DNA of 64,000 nt from contig NZ_JAOCZP010000004.1 of assembly GCF_025336525.1 (NCBI RefSeq), forward strand, positions 487,611 to 551,610. The letters run 5' to 3'. The position numbers and the translations under genes were made by a program. Below are positions 8,830-18,174 of this stretch, piece after piece. This DNA is from Chelativorans salis. GTDB lineage: Bacteria; Pseudomonadota; Alphaproteobacteria; Rhizobiales; Rhizobiaceae. The notes below the pieces were generated by a model that saw only the letters and a program-made list of their open reading frames with translations, was not told the DNA's origin and did no database searches. Positions within the stretch are counted from its first letter, which is position 1. Every line of letters begins with the position of its first letter.

Positions 8830-9447
8830 ATGGTAGTGAGCACGCCAAAAACAATAGAAAACAGCAAGGCGGACGATCCGAGACGGGCGCGGATTCTCGA
8901 AGCTGCAATGCAGGTTTTCCTCGCCTACGGTTTCTCGCGCACGACGATGGACGACATTGCGCGCGCCGTGGAGATTTCGCGGCCGGCGCTTTACCTGCTT
9001 TTCCGCAACAAGGCTGACATCTTCCGCGCCGTCGCCGAGGCGATGCTCGAGCGCTCGCGCGCGGGTGCCTGCGAGCTGCTGTTCGAGGAGGGGCCGCTCG
9101 AAGCGCGGCTGATGGCGGCGCTCGACCGGGCGCTTTTCCAGCTGTTCCGCATAATCGAGGATTCACCGCACGGCGACGAGCTCGTGGACGTGAACCACAA
9201 CATCGCCTCGGACGTGGTCGCCAGCTGGCGGCAGGGCATGGTCGCCTGTTTCGCCAGGGCGATCGGCGAAGAGGCGCAGCGGCGCGGCGTGCGGCTGGAA
9301 GAGCGCGGGCTCTCCGCGGAATCGCTCGCGGAGATGCTTTTCGATGTTCTGGAGGGGCTGAAGGCCCGCGGCCTGTGCAGAACCCATGGCGAAGAGGCGG
9401 CGCGTCGGTTCGTCACGCTGATCGAGATGGCGCTAAAGGAAAAGTAG
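8830..9447 (+). CDS. TetR/AcrR family transcriptional regulator
   Basis: DNA-binding repressor, 205 residues. The N-terminal helix-turn-helix region is typical: ARILEAAMQVFLAYGFSRTT, then MDDIARAVEISRPALYLLFR and NKADIFRAVAEAMLE. The remainder is an all-helical ligand-binding domain without recognisable specificity. The ATG at 8830 is chosen; a TTG at 8791 would place the start inside the operator. Divergent from the RND efflux operon, so it most likely represses that operon and itself in response to a pump substrate. Confidence 0.9.
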   Translation: MVVSTPKTIENSKADDPRRARILEAAMQVFLAYGFSRTTMDDIARAVEISRPALYLLFRNKADIFRAVAEAMLERSRAGACELLFEEGPLEARLMAALDRALFQLFRIIEDSPHGDELVDVNHNIASDVVASWRQGMVACFARAIGEEAQRRGVRLEERGLSAESLAEMLFDVLEGLKARGLCRTHGEEAARRFVTLIEMALKEK

Positions 9448-9454
9448 CCGCGCG

Positions 9455-10237
9455 TTAGCGCGCGGTCCAGCCGCCGTCGACCGAAAGCGTGGTGCCGGTG
9501 ATCAGCGCGGCGTTGTCGGAGCACAGGAAAACGGTGGCGGCGCCGATCTGCTCTACCGTGGCGAATTCGCGGATCGGCTGCCGCGCCAGCATCACCTCGC
9601 GCACCACCGTCTCACGGTCCATATTATGCGCCGCCATCTGGTCGGGGATTTGCGCCTCCACCAGCGGGGTGAGCACGTAGCCTGGGCAGATGGCGTTGCA
9701 AGTCACGTGATCGTCCGCCAGTTCCAGCGCCACCGTCTTCGTCAGCCCGACCACGCCGTGCTTGGCGGCGATATAGGCCGATTTGAAGGGCGAGGCGCGC
9801 AGGCCGTGGGCGGATGAGATGTTGACGATGCGGCCCTTGCCCTGGCGCTTCATGTGCGGCACAGCGGCGGCGATGGTGTGGAAGGCGGAGGACAGGTTGA
9901 TGGCGATGATGGCGTTCCATTTTTCCGTCGGGAACGTCTCCACCGCCTCCACATGCTGGATGCCGGCATTGTTGACCAAGATATCGACGGCACCGAAGCG
10001 CTCCGCCGTTTCCTCAACCAGACGGCGGCACTCTTCCCCCTTCGACATGTCAGCCTGGATATAGGCCGCCGTCACGTGGAACTCGCGGGCGATGCCGTCG
10101 GCAAGTGCATGGTCTTCCTTGCTGTCGGTGAAGGAATTGACGACCACGTTGCAGCCGTCGGCGGCCAGCGCGCGTGCTATGCCCAGCCCGATGCCCGAGG
10201 TCGAGCCGGTAACGATGGCGGTTCTTGCCTTGCTCAC
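9455..10237 (-). CDS. bdhA: D-3-hydroxybutyrate dehydrogenase
   Basis: NAD-dependent short-chain dehydrogenase that interconverts 3-hydroxybutyrate and acetoacetate, the entry step for using stored polyhydroxybutyrate. 260 residues. Features: the Rossmann glycine motif TGSTSGIGLGIA near the N terminus, NNAGIQHVE, the catalytic serine in IVNISSAHG, the YIAAK pair (YxxxK), and the BDH-like segment CPGYVLTPLVEAQIPDQ. The start codon is GTG (10237) with AGGAGG eight bases upstream. The PHB synthesis genes lie about 18 kb away. It converges with the tetR gene, with 7 bp between the stops. Confidence 0.93.
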   Translation of the reverse strand: MSKARTAIVTGSTSGIGLGIARALAADGCNVVVNSFTDSKEDHALADGIAREFHVTAAYIQADMSKGEECRRLVEETAERFGAVDILVNNAGIQHVEAVETFPTEKWNAIIAINLSSAFHTIAAAVPHMKRQGKGRIVNISSAHGLRASPFKSAYIAAKHGVVGLTKTVALELADDHVTCNAICPGYVLTPLVEAQIPDQMAAHNMDRETVVREVMLARQPIREFATVEQIGAATVFLCSDNAALITGTTLSVDGGWTAR

Positions 10238-10368
10238 GTGAGATGCCTCCTTGCCTGACGGTGAGGACCATATTGCAATGCGTCATCGCTTGCCAAGCGG
10301 TCGGGGGCTTCCACCAGTGATCATGGATGGATGTGGTGAACTGAAGTGTTGGGCAAGGGTGCCGGAGG

Positions 10369-10480
10369 TGAATAGTGAACAGTGAATAGTGAAAGTTGTC
10401 GCTGCCTGTGGCCTTGCGTAGTCGGCAATGAGATTCTTGCCAGTCATTTTCCTGCTGGATACCGGCTACTCACTACTCAC
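10369..10480. repeat. Short degenerate AGTGAA/TTCACT-type intergenic repeat
   Basis: GTGAATAGTGAACAGTGAAT and its continuation (10369-10394) form a head-to-tail repeat of (A/C)AGTGAAT units; about 75 bp later CTACTCACTACTCAC (10467-10481) has the opposite sense. It resembles the short tandem GTGAATAGT intergenic sequences of rhizobia. Function unknown. The rest of the 235-bp gap holds no gene. Confidence 0.4.
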
Positions 10481-11723
10481 ACAATTCCATCGCCGCATAG
10501 AGCAATAAACTTGCTCCAGCCTCGATATCGACCCACTCCGTCCTCTCCTCCGGTGCATGGCTGATGCCGCCGATGGACGGCACGAAGATGAGGCCTGCGC
10601 GCGTGATCGCCGCCATCGTCTGCGCGTCGTGGCCGGCGCCGCTCGGCAGCAAAGGCGTGTCGAGGCCGAGGCGTTCGGCGGCGCGCTGGAAGGCGGCGAC
10701 GATCTCGGGGTGGCAGGGGGAGGGGGCGAGCCAGCTTGTCTCCTCGATCGAAAAGGAGAGGCCGCGCGTCTTCGCCGCGGCCTCGATACGCGCCTTCGCG
10801 CCTTGCGCCAGAGCCCGCATCACCGTCTCGTCCATGTCGCGCGCGACCAGGGAGAACTCTGCTTGGCCGGGGACGGTGTGGGGGAAGTTAGGCTCCACCG
10901 CCACCTTGCCGATGGTCACGCGGCTTGCCGCGCTTCCGTGCTCGGCGATCAGTTCGGGGATGCCGTGGGCGAAGTCCGCCAGCCCCATGAAGGCGTCGCG
11001 CCGCATCTCCATCGGCGTGGTGCCGGAGTGGTTCGCCTCGCCGGAAAGGCGGACTGTCCAGTTGAAAACACCGGAAATGCCGGTGACGATGCCGGCCGGC
11101 TTCCCCGCCGCTTCCAGCACGGGTCCTTGCTCCACATGCAGTTCCAGGAAGGCAGCGATGGAGCCTTCCGGCCGCTTCGCCTTCAGCGCTTCGTAAGGCT
11201 CCAGCCCCTGTGCGCGCATGGCGTCGAAGAGTCGTGTGCCGCCGTCGTCGCGCGCCGTCTCCAGCCAATCGCGCGTCACCTGCCCCGCAAGCGCCTGGGC
11301 GCCGAACATGCCGCCGAAGCGGCCCTCCTCCTCCGCCGTGGCCATCACTTCCAAGGGCCGCGCCGGCGTCAGTCCGGCCTCCTTCATGGCGCGCACGCAT
11401 TCGAGAGCGGCGATGACGCCCAGCGCGCCGTCGAACATGCCGCCGTTGGGCACGCTGTCGAGATGCGAGCCGAGCATGACCACGGGCCCTTCGCCCACCT
11501 CCCAGCGGCCGGAAAGATTGCCCGCGCCGTCCATGGAAACGGTGAGTCCGGCCGCCTCCATCAGTTTTGCAACGAAACGCCGTCCTTCGATGTCGGCATC
11601 GGAAAAGCTGACCCGGTCGATGCCGCCCGTCTCCGCGTTGCGGCCGATTTTGCCAAGAGTTTCAAGGTCCTGGCGTAGGCGCTGGGGGTCGATGCGCGGT
11701 AGGCGTGCGGTCTCGCTGGTCAT
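10473..11723 (-). CDS. M20 family Zn hydrolase, N-carbamoyl-amino-acid amidase type
   Basis: Cytoplasmic metallo-amidase of the hydantoinase/carbamoylase family, 416 residues. Metal-binding and dimer motifs are present in order: GSHLDSVPNGGMFDGALGV (His and Asp ligands), ATAEEEGRFGG (Glu pair), ELHVEQGPVLE, NHSGTTPMEMRRD (dimerisation-domain His) and GAGHDAQTMA (last His ligand). Relatives hydrolyse N-carbamoyl-L-amino acids, beta-ureidopropionate or allantoate; the sequence alone does not choose. The gene diverges from a peptide-type ABC importer with a GntR regulator, which suggests that the importer brings in the amide or ureide substrate. Confidence 0.88.
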   Translation of the reverse strand: MTSETARLPRIDPQRLRQDLETLGKIGRNAETGGIDRVSFSDADIEGRRFVAKLMEAAGLTVSMDGAGNLSGRWEVGEGPVVMLGSHLDSVPNGGMFDGALGVIAALECVRAMKEAGLTPARPLEVMATAEEEGRFGGMFGAQALAGQVTRDWLETARDDGGTRLFDAMRAQGLEPYEALKAKRPEGSIAAFLELHVEQGPVLEAAGKPAGIVTGISGVFNWTVRLSGEANHSGTTPMEMRRDAFMGLADFAHGIPELIAEHGSAASRVTIGKVAVEPNFPHTVPGQAEFSLVARDMDETVMRALAQGAKARIEAAAKTRGLSFSIEETSWLAPSPCHPEIVAAFQRAAERLGLDTPLLPSGAGHDAQTMAAITRAGLIFVPSIGGISHAPEERTEWVDIEAGASLLLYAAMELCE

Positions 11724-11782
11724 GATCGATGCTTGGCCATGGCTAAAATTCGGGCAAGGAAAGGGGAATTCAGGCTTGCGTA

Positions 11783-11796
11783 TTTATCATGATAAA
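11783..11796. promoter_or_regulatory. Perfect palindrome, candidate operator of the GntR regulator
   Basis: TTTATCATGATAAA is a perfect 14-bp palindrome in the 122-bp space between the divergent amidase and the ABC-transporter operon, about midway to both starts. The transporter operon encodes a FadR-type GntR protein, the obvious candidate to bind here and control both directions. Confidence 0.6.
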
Positions 11797-11845
11797 TTAC
11801 GATCTCAAATCGATAATAAGTTCCAGGAGAAATGTGGAGGTTGTC

Positions 11846-13426
11846 ATGACAGGGTTTTCGCGCGTGCTCAAAGGCGCGCTCGCAGGGCTGGCCATGGCGG
11901 GCTTCGCCGGGGTCGGTCTCCAGCCGGCCGAGGCGCAGACGCCCCCCAACGTGCTGATCGTCGGCCAGATCGCCGAGCCGAAGTCGCTCGATCCGCATGC
12001 GGTGACCGCGGTCAACGACTTCCGCATCCTGATGAATGTCTATGACGGTCTCGTGCGCTACAGCGATGGCACACTGGAAGTGGAGCCGGCGCTTGCCGAA
12101 AGCTGGGAGATCTCCGACGACGGCAAGACCTACACGTTCCACCTGCGCGAGGGCGTGACCTTTCACGACGGCTCGCCCTTCAACGCGGAAGCGGTGAAGT
12201 TCAATTTCCAGCGTTTCCTGGATGAAGAGCATCCCTATCACGATACCGGGCCGTTCCCGCTCGCCTTCTTCTTCTCCGCGGTCGAGGAAGTGACGGCGGA
12301 AGACGAGCACACGGTCGTCTTTACGCTCAACGAGCCCTATGCGCCGTTCCTCTCCAACCTCGCTTATCCGATGGGGCTGATCGTCTCGCCAGCGGCAGTG
12401 GAGGAGCACGGCAAGGACTTTGGCCGCAACCCCTCCGGCACCGGTGCCTTCAAATTCGCCGAGTGGGAGAGCAATTCGCGCGTCGTGGTGGAGCGTAACG
12501 AGGACTTTTGGGACGGCGCGCCGCCGCTCGAAGCCGTCGTCTTCCGCCCCATCACCGATGCCAATACGCGCGTCGCCGAGATGCTCTCGGGCGGTTTGGA
12601 TCTGATGGTCGAGACGCCACCGGACAATGTCGCCCAGTTCGCCGACGATCCGGCCTTTACAGTTTACGAGCAGGCGGGACCGCATGTCTGGTTCCTCATC
12701 CTCAACATGAAAGAGGAGCCGTTCGACGAAAAGGCCGCGCGCCAGGCGGTGAACTACGCCATCAACAAGCAGGCGCTGGTGGAGAACGTGCTGCAGGGTA
12801 CGGCCGAGATCGCCGCCGGCCCGACGCCGCCGGCCTTCGCCTGGGCCCATAACGAGTCCCTCGAGCCCTATCCCTACGATCCGGAGAAGGCGAAGGAATT
12901 GCTCGAGGAAGCCGGCTATGACGGTGAGGAGGTGGTTTTCTACGTCACGGAAGGCGGTTCCGGCATGCTCGACCCCGTGGCTATGGGCACGGCTATCCAG
13001 GCCGACCTCGCCGCCGTCGGCATGAATGTGAAGATCGAGACCTACGAGTGGAACACCTTCCTGGGCGAGGTGAACCCGGGCCTCGAAGGCAAGGCGGACA
13101 TGGCCGAGATGGCGTGGATGACCAATGACCCCGACACGCTGCCCTATCTGACGCTGCGCACGGATGCTTTCCCGGAAAATGGCGGCTTCAACTCCGGCTA
13201 CTACTCCAACCCAGAGGTCGACACGATCCTCGAGCAGGCACGCCAGGCGACTGAGATGGAGGAGCGCGCGGCGCTCTACCAGCAGATGCAGGAGATCGTC
13301 CATGAGGACGCGCCCTGGGCCTTCATCGCCAATTGGAAGCAGAATGCGGTGGCCAAGGCCGAAGTGCAGAACTTTAAGCTGCAACCGTCCTTCTTCCTCA
13401 CGCTGAGGAACGTTTCCAAGCCGTAG
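11846..13426 (+). CDS. ABC transporter substrate-binding protein, family 5
   Basis: Periplasmic solute-binding protein of the oligopeptide/dipeptide/nickel class, 526 residues. Sec signal peptide (about residues 1-30: basic start, GALAGLAMAGFAGVGL, cleavage near AEA-QT). The mature part has the family signature early (AEPKSLDPHAVTAVNDFRIL) and DGKTYTFHLREGVTFHDGSP. The start at ATG 11846 has GGAGG five bases upstream; an earlier in-frame start would overlap the palindrome. First gene of a five-gene operon. Ligand unknown; the divergent amidase hints at N-substituted amino acids, ureides or short peptides. Confidence 0.92.
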   Translation: MTGFSRVLKGALAGLAMAGFAGVGLQPAEAQTPPNVLIVGQIAEPKSLDPHAVTAVNDFRILMNVYDGLVRYSDGTLEVEPALAESWEISDDGKTYTFHLREGVTFHDGSPFNAEAVKFNFQRFLDEEHPYHDTGPFPLAFFFSAVEEVTAEDEHTVVFTLNEPYAPFLSNLAYPMGLIVSPAAVEEHGKDFGRNPSGTGAFKFAEWESNSRVVVERNEDFWDGAPPLEAVVFRPITDANTRVAEMLSGGLDLMVETPPDNVAQFADDPAFTVYEQAGPHVWFLILNMKEEPFDEKAARQAVNYAINKQALVENVLQGTAEIAAGPTPPAFAWAHNESLEPYPYDPEKAKELLEEAGYDGEEVVFYVTEGGSGMLDPVAMGTAIQADLAAVGMNVKIETYEWNTFLGEVNPGLEGKADMAEMAWMTNDPDTLPYLTLRTDAFPENGGFNSGYYSNPEVDTILEQARQATEMEERAALYQQMQEIVHEDAPWAFIANWKQNAVAKAEVQNFKLQPSFFLTLRNVSKP

Positions 13427-13487
13427 CCACGAAGGCGGCGGGCGGGATCTCACTCTTCGCCCGCCGTCAACGCAGCCGGGAGGCGTC

Positions 13488-14435
13488 ATGCTCGCCTACT
13501 TCCTGAAACGCCTCGCGATGGCCGTGCCGGTGCTGTTCGGCCTGACGATCATCGTCTTCCTCATCATGGCGATGATCCCCGGCGACCCGGCGACCGCCAT
13601 TCTGGGCGCCTATGCGACGCCGGAGAATGTCGAGCGGATCAACCGACAGCTCGGCCTCGATCGCAGCCTGCCGGAGCAATATTTCATCTGGCTCGGCAAT
13701 CTCCTGCAGGGCGATTTCGGCCGCTCCTATTCGCTCAACCGGCCGGTCATTGACGAGGTGCTGGAGCGCTTCAACGCAACCCTCATCCTCGCCGGTGCTT
13801 CCCTCATCCTGTGCACCATCTTCGGCCTTGTCGCCGGCATCATCTCGGCAGTGCGCCAGTTCGGCTGGACGGACCGCATTGTCACCTTCTTCGTACTCAT
13901 CGGCATCTCCATGCCTTCCTTCTGGCTGGGCCTGCTCTTGATCCTCGTCTTCGCCGTCAACCTGCGCTGGCTGCCGCCGTCCGGCATGTATGCGATCTAT
14001 GGCGGTGGCGGGCCGCTCGACCTTCTCACACATCTGGCGCTTCCGTCGATCACGCTGGCCGTGGTGGCGACGGGGGTGATCGCCAGGCTCACGCGGGCGG
14101 CCATGCTGGAAGTCCTGCGGCAGGATTATATCCGCACCGCCCGCGCCAAGGGCCTGTCGGAGCGCCGGGTGATCTATCGCCATGCCTTCAAGGCGGCGCT
14201 CGTCAGCGTCATTCCGGTCATCGGCATCCAGGCCGGCTTCGTGCTCGGCGGGGCCGTCTATATCGAGACCGTGTTCCAGTGGCCGGGCATCGGCCGCATG
14301 CTGGTGCAGGCGATCTCCACGCGCGATCTGCTTCTGGTACAGGGCGGCGTATTGGTGGTGGCGGCCAGCTACGTGCTGTTCAACCTCCTCGCCGACATGG
14401 TTCAGCACATGCTCGACCCGAGGCTGAAGACATGA
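13488..14435 (+). CDS. ABC transporter permease, DppB type
   Basis: Inner-membrane channel subunit of the peptide-type importer, 315 residues, six predicted helices starting at LAMAVPVLFGLTIIVFLIM. It carries the N-terminal MIPGDPA motif of DppB/OppB and the cytoplasmic EAA loop (RAAMLEVLRQDYIRTARAKG), which docks with the ATPase. SD GGGAGG lies seven bases upstream. Its TGA overlaps the next ATG (ATGA), indicating translational coupling. Confidence 0.95.
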   Translation: MLAYFLKRLAMAVPVLFGLTIIVFLIMAMIPGDPATAILGAYATPENVERINRQLGLDRSLPEQYFIWLGNLLQGDFGRSYSLNRPVIDEVLERFNATLILAGASLILCTIFGLVAGIISAVRQFGWTDRIVTFFVLIGISMPSFWLGLLLILVFAVNLRWLPPSGMYAIYGGGGPLDLLTHLALPSITLAVVATGVIARLTRAAMLEVLRQDYIRTARAKGLSERRVIYRHAFKAALVSVIPVIGIQAGFVLGGAVYIETVFQWPGIGRMLVQAISTRDLLLVQGGVLVVAASYVLFNLLADMVQHMLDPRLKT

Positions 14436-16381
14436 GTACGGCCACTGACACCGCAAAACCCGCCGAGCCGGCAAAGAAGAGCGGGCGGCCGAGCTTCTTC
14501 GCGCTCCTGGTGGCAAACCGCCTGGCCGCCTTCGGCCTTGGCCTCCTGGTGGCGATCGCGCTTGCCGCTCTCCTCACGCCGTGGCTACCCTTACAGCCGC
14601 CCGACATCACCAATCCGGCCAACCGCCTCCTCCGCCCCCTCACGGAAGGCCACCTCCTGGGGACGGATCAGCTTGGCCGCGATCTTCTGTCCCGCCTCAT
14701 GTGGGGAACGCGCGTCTCCATCGCCGTCGGCCTGTCGGCCACGCTGGTGGCGGCGGTCGTCGGCTCGGCCATCGGTCTCGTCGCCGGCTATACGGGCGGG
14801 CGCACGGACAACCTCATGATGCGCGGCATCGATATGCTGATGGCCTTCCCCTACATCCTGCTTGCGCTTGCCATCGTCGCCGTGCTCGGCCCAGGCCTGA
14901 TGAACGCACTCTATGCCATCGCCGTCGTCAACATCCCGTTCTTCGCCCGCAACATCCGCGGCGTCACGCTGTCGCTCGCCCATCGCGAATTCGTCGACGC
15001 GGCGCGGCTTTCGGGCAAGGGGCACCTGCGTATCCTGCTCACCGAGGTGCTGCCCAACGTGCTGCCCGTCATTGTCATCACCATGTCGACCACGGTCGGC
15101 TGGATGATCCTTGAGACGGCGGGGCTCTCGTTCCTCGGGCTCGGCGCGCAGCCGCCGCTCGCCGATCTCGGCTCCATGTTGGGCGAGGGGCGCAAGCTGC
15201 TCTTCAACGCGCCGCATGTCTCGATCATCCCCGGCCTGATGATCTTCGCGCTGGTCATGAGTATCAACCTCGTCGGCGACGGCATCCGTGACGTGCTCGA
15301 TCCGAGATTGAAGTCCGGGGCGTTAAGCCGCCCCGCTGCGGCGACCGCCGTCAAGCGCGAGGACGTGCCGGCGATGCCCGAGACGTCCTCGAAAGCCGCG
15401 CTCGACGTGCGCGACCTCAAAACTGAGTTCCGCGTCGGCAGCGATGTCTACAAGGCCGTCGGCGGGGTGAGCTTCCAGCTCAGGGAACGCGAGTGTCTCG
15501 GCCTCGTCGGCGAATCCGGCTCCGGCAAATCCGTCACCGCCATGTCGCTGCTCGGCCTCGTGCCGACGCCGCCGGGGCGTATCTCGGGCGGGCGCGTGCT
15601 CTACCAGGGCCGCGACCTGCTGGAGGCCTCCGAGGCCGACTTGCGCAAGTTGCGCGGCGGCGCCTTCGCCTATGTCTTCCAGGACCCGCTGTCGACGCTG
15701 CATCCGCTCTTCACCGTGGGTGACCAGGTGACGGAAGCAATCCGCGCCCACCAGCCGCTTTCTTATCGCGAAGCATGGAAGCGGGCGGTGGCGCTTCTGG
15801 AGATGGTGCGCATCCCCAATGCCGCCGAGCGCGCGGGCTCCTATCCGCACGAGCTTTCCGGCGGCATGCGTCAGCGCGTGTCGATCGCCATGGCGCTCGC
15901 GAACGACGCGGAGATCCTGATCGCCGACGAGCCGACCACCGCGCTCGACGTCACCGTGCAGGCGCAGATCCTCAAGCTCATGGACGCACTGCAGGATGAT
16001 AAGGGTGCGGCCCTCCTCTTCATCACCCACGATTTCGGCGTCGTCTCGGAAATCTGTGACCGCGTGGCGGTGATGTATGCAGGCCGCATCGTCGAGACCG
16101 GACCGACGGATGAGGTACTCAACGCACCCGCCCATCCTTATACGCGCAAGCTGATCGACTGCGTGCCGGTGCTTGGCGAGCCGGAGCGGCGGCTCGACGC
16201 GATCGCCGGCCTGCCGCCGGCGGTCAACCGCCTTCCGCAAGGCTGTGCCTTCGCCGAGCGCTGCCCCTATGCCGAGGCGGCGTGCCGGGAGGGCGAGATT
16301 ACGCTCGACGATCTGGGACCGGGCCGCGCAGTACGCTGTATCAAGCCGCTTCATGCAGAAACGCCGGAGGCCGCGCAATGA
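14432..16381 (+). CDS. Fused ABC transporter permease and ATP-binding protein (DppC-DppD)
   Basis: One uninterrupted 649-residue frame joins a DppC-type permease (about residues 1-290, with the EAA loop [20 protein letters not shown]) to a DppD-type ATPase (about 315-649: Walker [10 protein letters not shown]-loop [11 protein letters not shown], signature LSGGMRQRV, Walker [13 protein letters not shown], and the C-terminal [14 protein letters not shown] peptide-transporter segment). The two are usually separate genes. The linker [19 protein letters not shown] joins them, and an in-frame ATG at 15374 ([15 protein letters not shown]) is exactly where a separate ATPase would start, so both a fusion and an internally started free ATPase are possible. 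Overlaps its neighbours by ATGA at both ends. Confidence 0.9.
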   Translation: MSTATDTAKPAEPAKKSGRPSFFALLVANRLAAFGLGLLVAIALAALLTPWLPLQPPDITNPANRLLRPLTEGHLLGTDQLGRDLLSRLMWGTRVSIAVGLSATLVAAVVGSAIGLVAGYTGGRTDNLMMRGIDMLMAFPYILLALAIVAVLGPGLMNALYAIAVVNIPFFARNIRGVTLSLAHREFVDAARLSGKGHLRILLTEVLPNVLPVIVITMSTTVGWMILETAGLSFLGLGAQPPLADLGSMLGEGRKLLFNAPHVSIIPGLMIFALVMSINLVGDGIRDVLDPRLKSGALSRPAAATAVKREDVPAMPETSSKAALDVRDLKTEFRVGSDVYKAVGGVSFQLRERECLGLVGESGSGKSVTAMSLLGLVPTPPGRISGGRVLYQGRDLLEASEADLRKLRGGAFAYVFQDPLSTLHPLFTVGDQVTEAIRAHQPLSYREAWKRAVALLEMVRIPNAAERAGSYPHELSGGMRQRVSIAMALANDAEILIADEPTTALDVTVQAQILKLMDALQDDKGAALLFITHDFGVVSEICDRVAVMYAGRIVETGPTDEVLNAPAHPYTRKLIDCVPVLGEPERRLDAIAGLPPAVNRLPQGCAFAERCPYAEAACREGEITLDDLGPGRAVRCIKPLHAETPEAAQ

Positions 16382-17370
16382 GCGAAACGATTCTGGCGGT
16401 CGAAGGCCTGACACGTATCTTCGGCGGCGGGCGCACGCTCCTCGGCAAGAAGAAGCCGCAGGTGCATGCCGTGCAAGGCGTCGATCTTTCTCTGCGTGAG
16501 GGCGAGACGCTCGGCATCGTCGGCGAATCGGGCTGCGGCAAGTCCACGCTGGCGCGCATGCTGGTGGGCCTCGACGCGCCCAGCAACGGTACCATCCGTC
16601 TGAAAGGTGAGGACGTGACGGCGCTTGCCAAAAGCTCCGCGCGTTCGCTCGCTCGCAGCATCCAGTACGTCTTCCAGGACCCGGTCTCCTCGCTTAATCC
16701 GCGCAAGACCATCCGCCGCATCCTCGAGGCGCCGATGAAGCATCTGCTCGGCATGGCGCCGGAAAGGCGCCGTGAGCGCCTTGCTGAACTGATGGACGCG
16801 GTGAGCCTCAGGGCCGAGTTCCTCGACCGCTACCCGCATGAGTTCTCCGGCGGGCAGGCGCAGCGCATCGGCATCGCCCGCGCGCTTGCGGCGGAGCCGG
16901 AGATCCTGGTGCTCGACGAGCCGGTCTCGGCGCTGGATGTCTCGGTGCAGGCGCAGGTGTTGAACTTGCTCGATAATCTCAAGTCGCGCTTCGGCCTCAC
17001 CTATGTTTTCATCAGCCATGACCTGTCGGTGGTCGAGAGCGTCTCCGACCGTGTGGCGGTGATGTATTTCGGGCGCATCGTGGAGGAGGCCGCGGCAAGG
17101 GAACTCTTCGCCCGGCCATGTCATCCCTATACGAAGCTCCTGTTCAACTCCGCGCCGGTGCCGGGCAAGAAGGGGCTGGCGGGCGAAGAGGGCCTTGCGG
17201 AGCTTCCTGATCCTTACAACCCGCCGCCCGGCTGCGCCTTCGCACCGCGCTGCCCACGTGCCAAGGACGACTGCCGCGAAACCCGTCCGCCGCTCGAAGC
17301 CGGGGAAGAAGGGCGCCGTGCAGCCTGCTTCCACCCGCTGCAGGATGCCGTTCTGGAGAGGAACGCATGA
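16378..17370 (+). CDS. ABC transporter ATP-binding protein, DppF type
   Basis: Second cytoplasmic ATPase of the importer, 330 residues. Walker A GESGCGKSTLARML, Q-loop VFQDPVSSLNPRKT (the SSLNPR segment is typical of DppF/OppF), signature FSGGQAQRIGIARAL, Walker B ILVLDEPVSALDVS, switch His in FISHDLSVV, and the C-terminal oligopeptide domain with CAFAPRCPRAKDDC. It pairs with the ATPase half of the preceding fusion to form the heterodimer. Confidence 0.95.
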   Translation: MSETILAVEGLTRIFGGGRTLLGKKKPQVHAVQGVDLSLREGETLGIVGESGCGKSTLARMLVGLDAPSNGTIRLKGEDVTALAKSSARSLARSIQYVFQDPVSSLNPRKTIRRILEAPMKHLLGMAPERRRERLAELMDAVSLRAEFLDRYPHEFSGGQAQRIGIARALAAEPEILVLDEPVSALDVSVQAQVLNLLDNLKSRFGLTYVFISHDLSVVESVSDRVAVMYFGRIVEEAAARELFARPCHPYTKLLFNSAPVPGKKGLAGEEGLAELPDPYNPPPGCAFAPRCPRAKDDCRETRPPLEAGEEGRRAACFHPLQDAVLERNA

Positions 17371-18143
17371 CGGCGATCGTCGAAAAAGGCAGGGCGCGGC
17401 CGCCGCGCGGACCGAAACGGCCGACGGTCATCTGCGACGAGATCAAAGACTGGATCGTCACGCAGAACCTCAAGCCCGGCGACCGGTTGCCGCAGGAAAA
17501 GGCGCTGATCGAGCGTTTCCGCGCCTCTAAGGGCACAATGCGCGAGGCGCTGCGCTCGCTGGAGGCGCAGGGGCTGGTAACCACCCGCACGGGCCCCGGC
17601 GGCGGCATCTTCGTTGCAGCGCTCGAAGACACGCGGGCGATGGAACTTCTCGCCAACTACTTCTTCTTCCGCCAGCCCTCCATCGCCGACATCTACACGG
17701 TGCGCTGCCAGTTGGAGCCGGAGCTTGCGGCAAGCCTCGTCGGCCACCTGAGGGAGGAGGACTACCAGCGGCTGGAAGACACCATGCGCGTCTACGACCA
17801 TCCGGCCGAGACGGTGGGGGAGGAATACCAGCAGCGCATGGCCGAGCTCGACTTCCACGCCGTCTTGGCCGAGATCTCTCCCAACCCGGTGCTGGGCTTC
17901 ATGTGCGGCTTCCTGCAGAACCTTTTGCGCAACCTCACCGTCTGTCGCCGCATCTACGATCGCCCCAACCCGGCACTGCGTGAGGTCGGGCTTTCGTACC
18001 AGACACGGCTGATCGCCGCGCTCAAGGCCGAAGACGGCGAAAGCGTGCGCTCCATCATGTACAAGCACATGCTGAGCGCCTGGCGCTACATGGAAGCGTG
18101 CGAGGCGGAGATGAAGACGGATTTCCTGCGGTTGAGAAGGTAG
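17367..18143 (+). CDS. GntR family regulator, FadR subfamily (FCD domain)
   Basis: Transcription factor of 258 residues: N-terminal winged helix (PTVICDEIKDWIVTQNLKPG, then LPQEKALIERFRASKGTMRE and LRSLEAQGLVTTRTGPGGG) and a C-terminal all-helical FCD ligand domain (EPELAASLVGHL, ELDFHAVLAEIS, with the His and Asp residues expected for a metal-bound ligand site). It closes the ABC operon, overlapping the ATPase stop by ATGA. It probably senses the imported compound or its product and binds the palindrome at 11783-11796. Confidence 0.92.
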   Translation: MTAIVEKGRARPPRGPKRPTVICDEIKDWIVTQNLKPGDRLPQEKALIERFRASKGTMREALRSLEAQGLVTTRTGPGGGIFVAALEDTRAMELLANYFFFRQPSIADIYTVRCQLEPELAASLVGHLREEDYQRLEDTMRVYDHPAETVGEEYQQRMAELDFHAVLAEISPNPVLGFMCGFLQNLLRNLTVCRRIYDRPNPALREVGLSYQTRLIAALKAEDGESVRSIMYKHMLSAWRYMEACEAEMKTDFLRLRR

Positions 18144-18174
18144 CTTGGAAGGAGGAGGTGGCGCTGGCAGTGCG

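Noticed and set aside
10557..11678. 373-codon plus-strand frame within the M20 amidase
   Set aside because: Antisense shadow of an enzyme whose metal-binding motifs are all intact.
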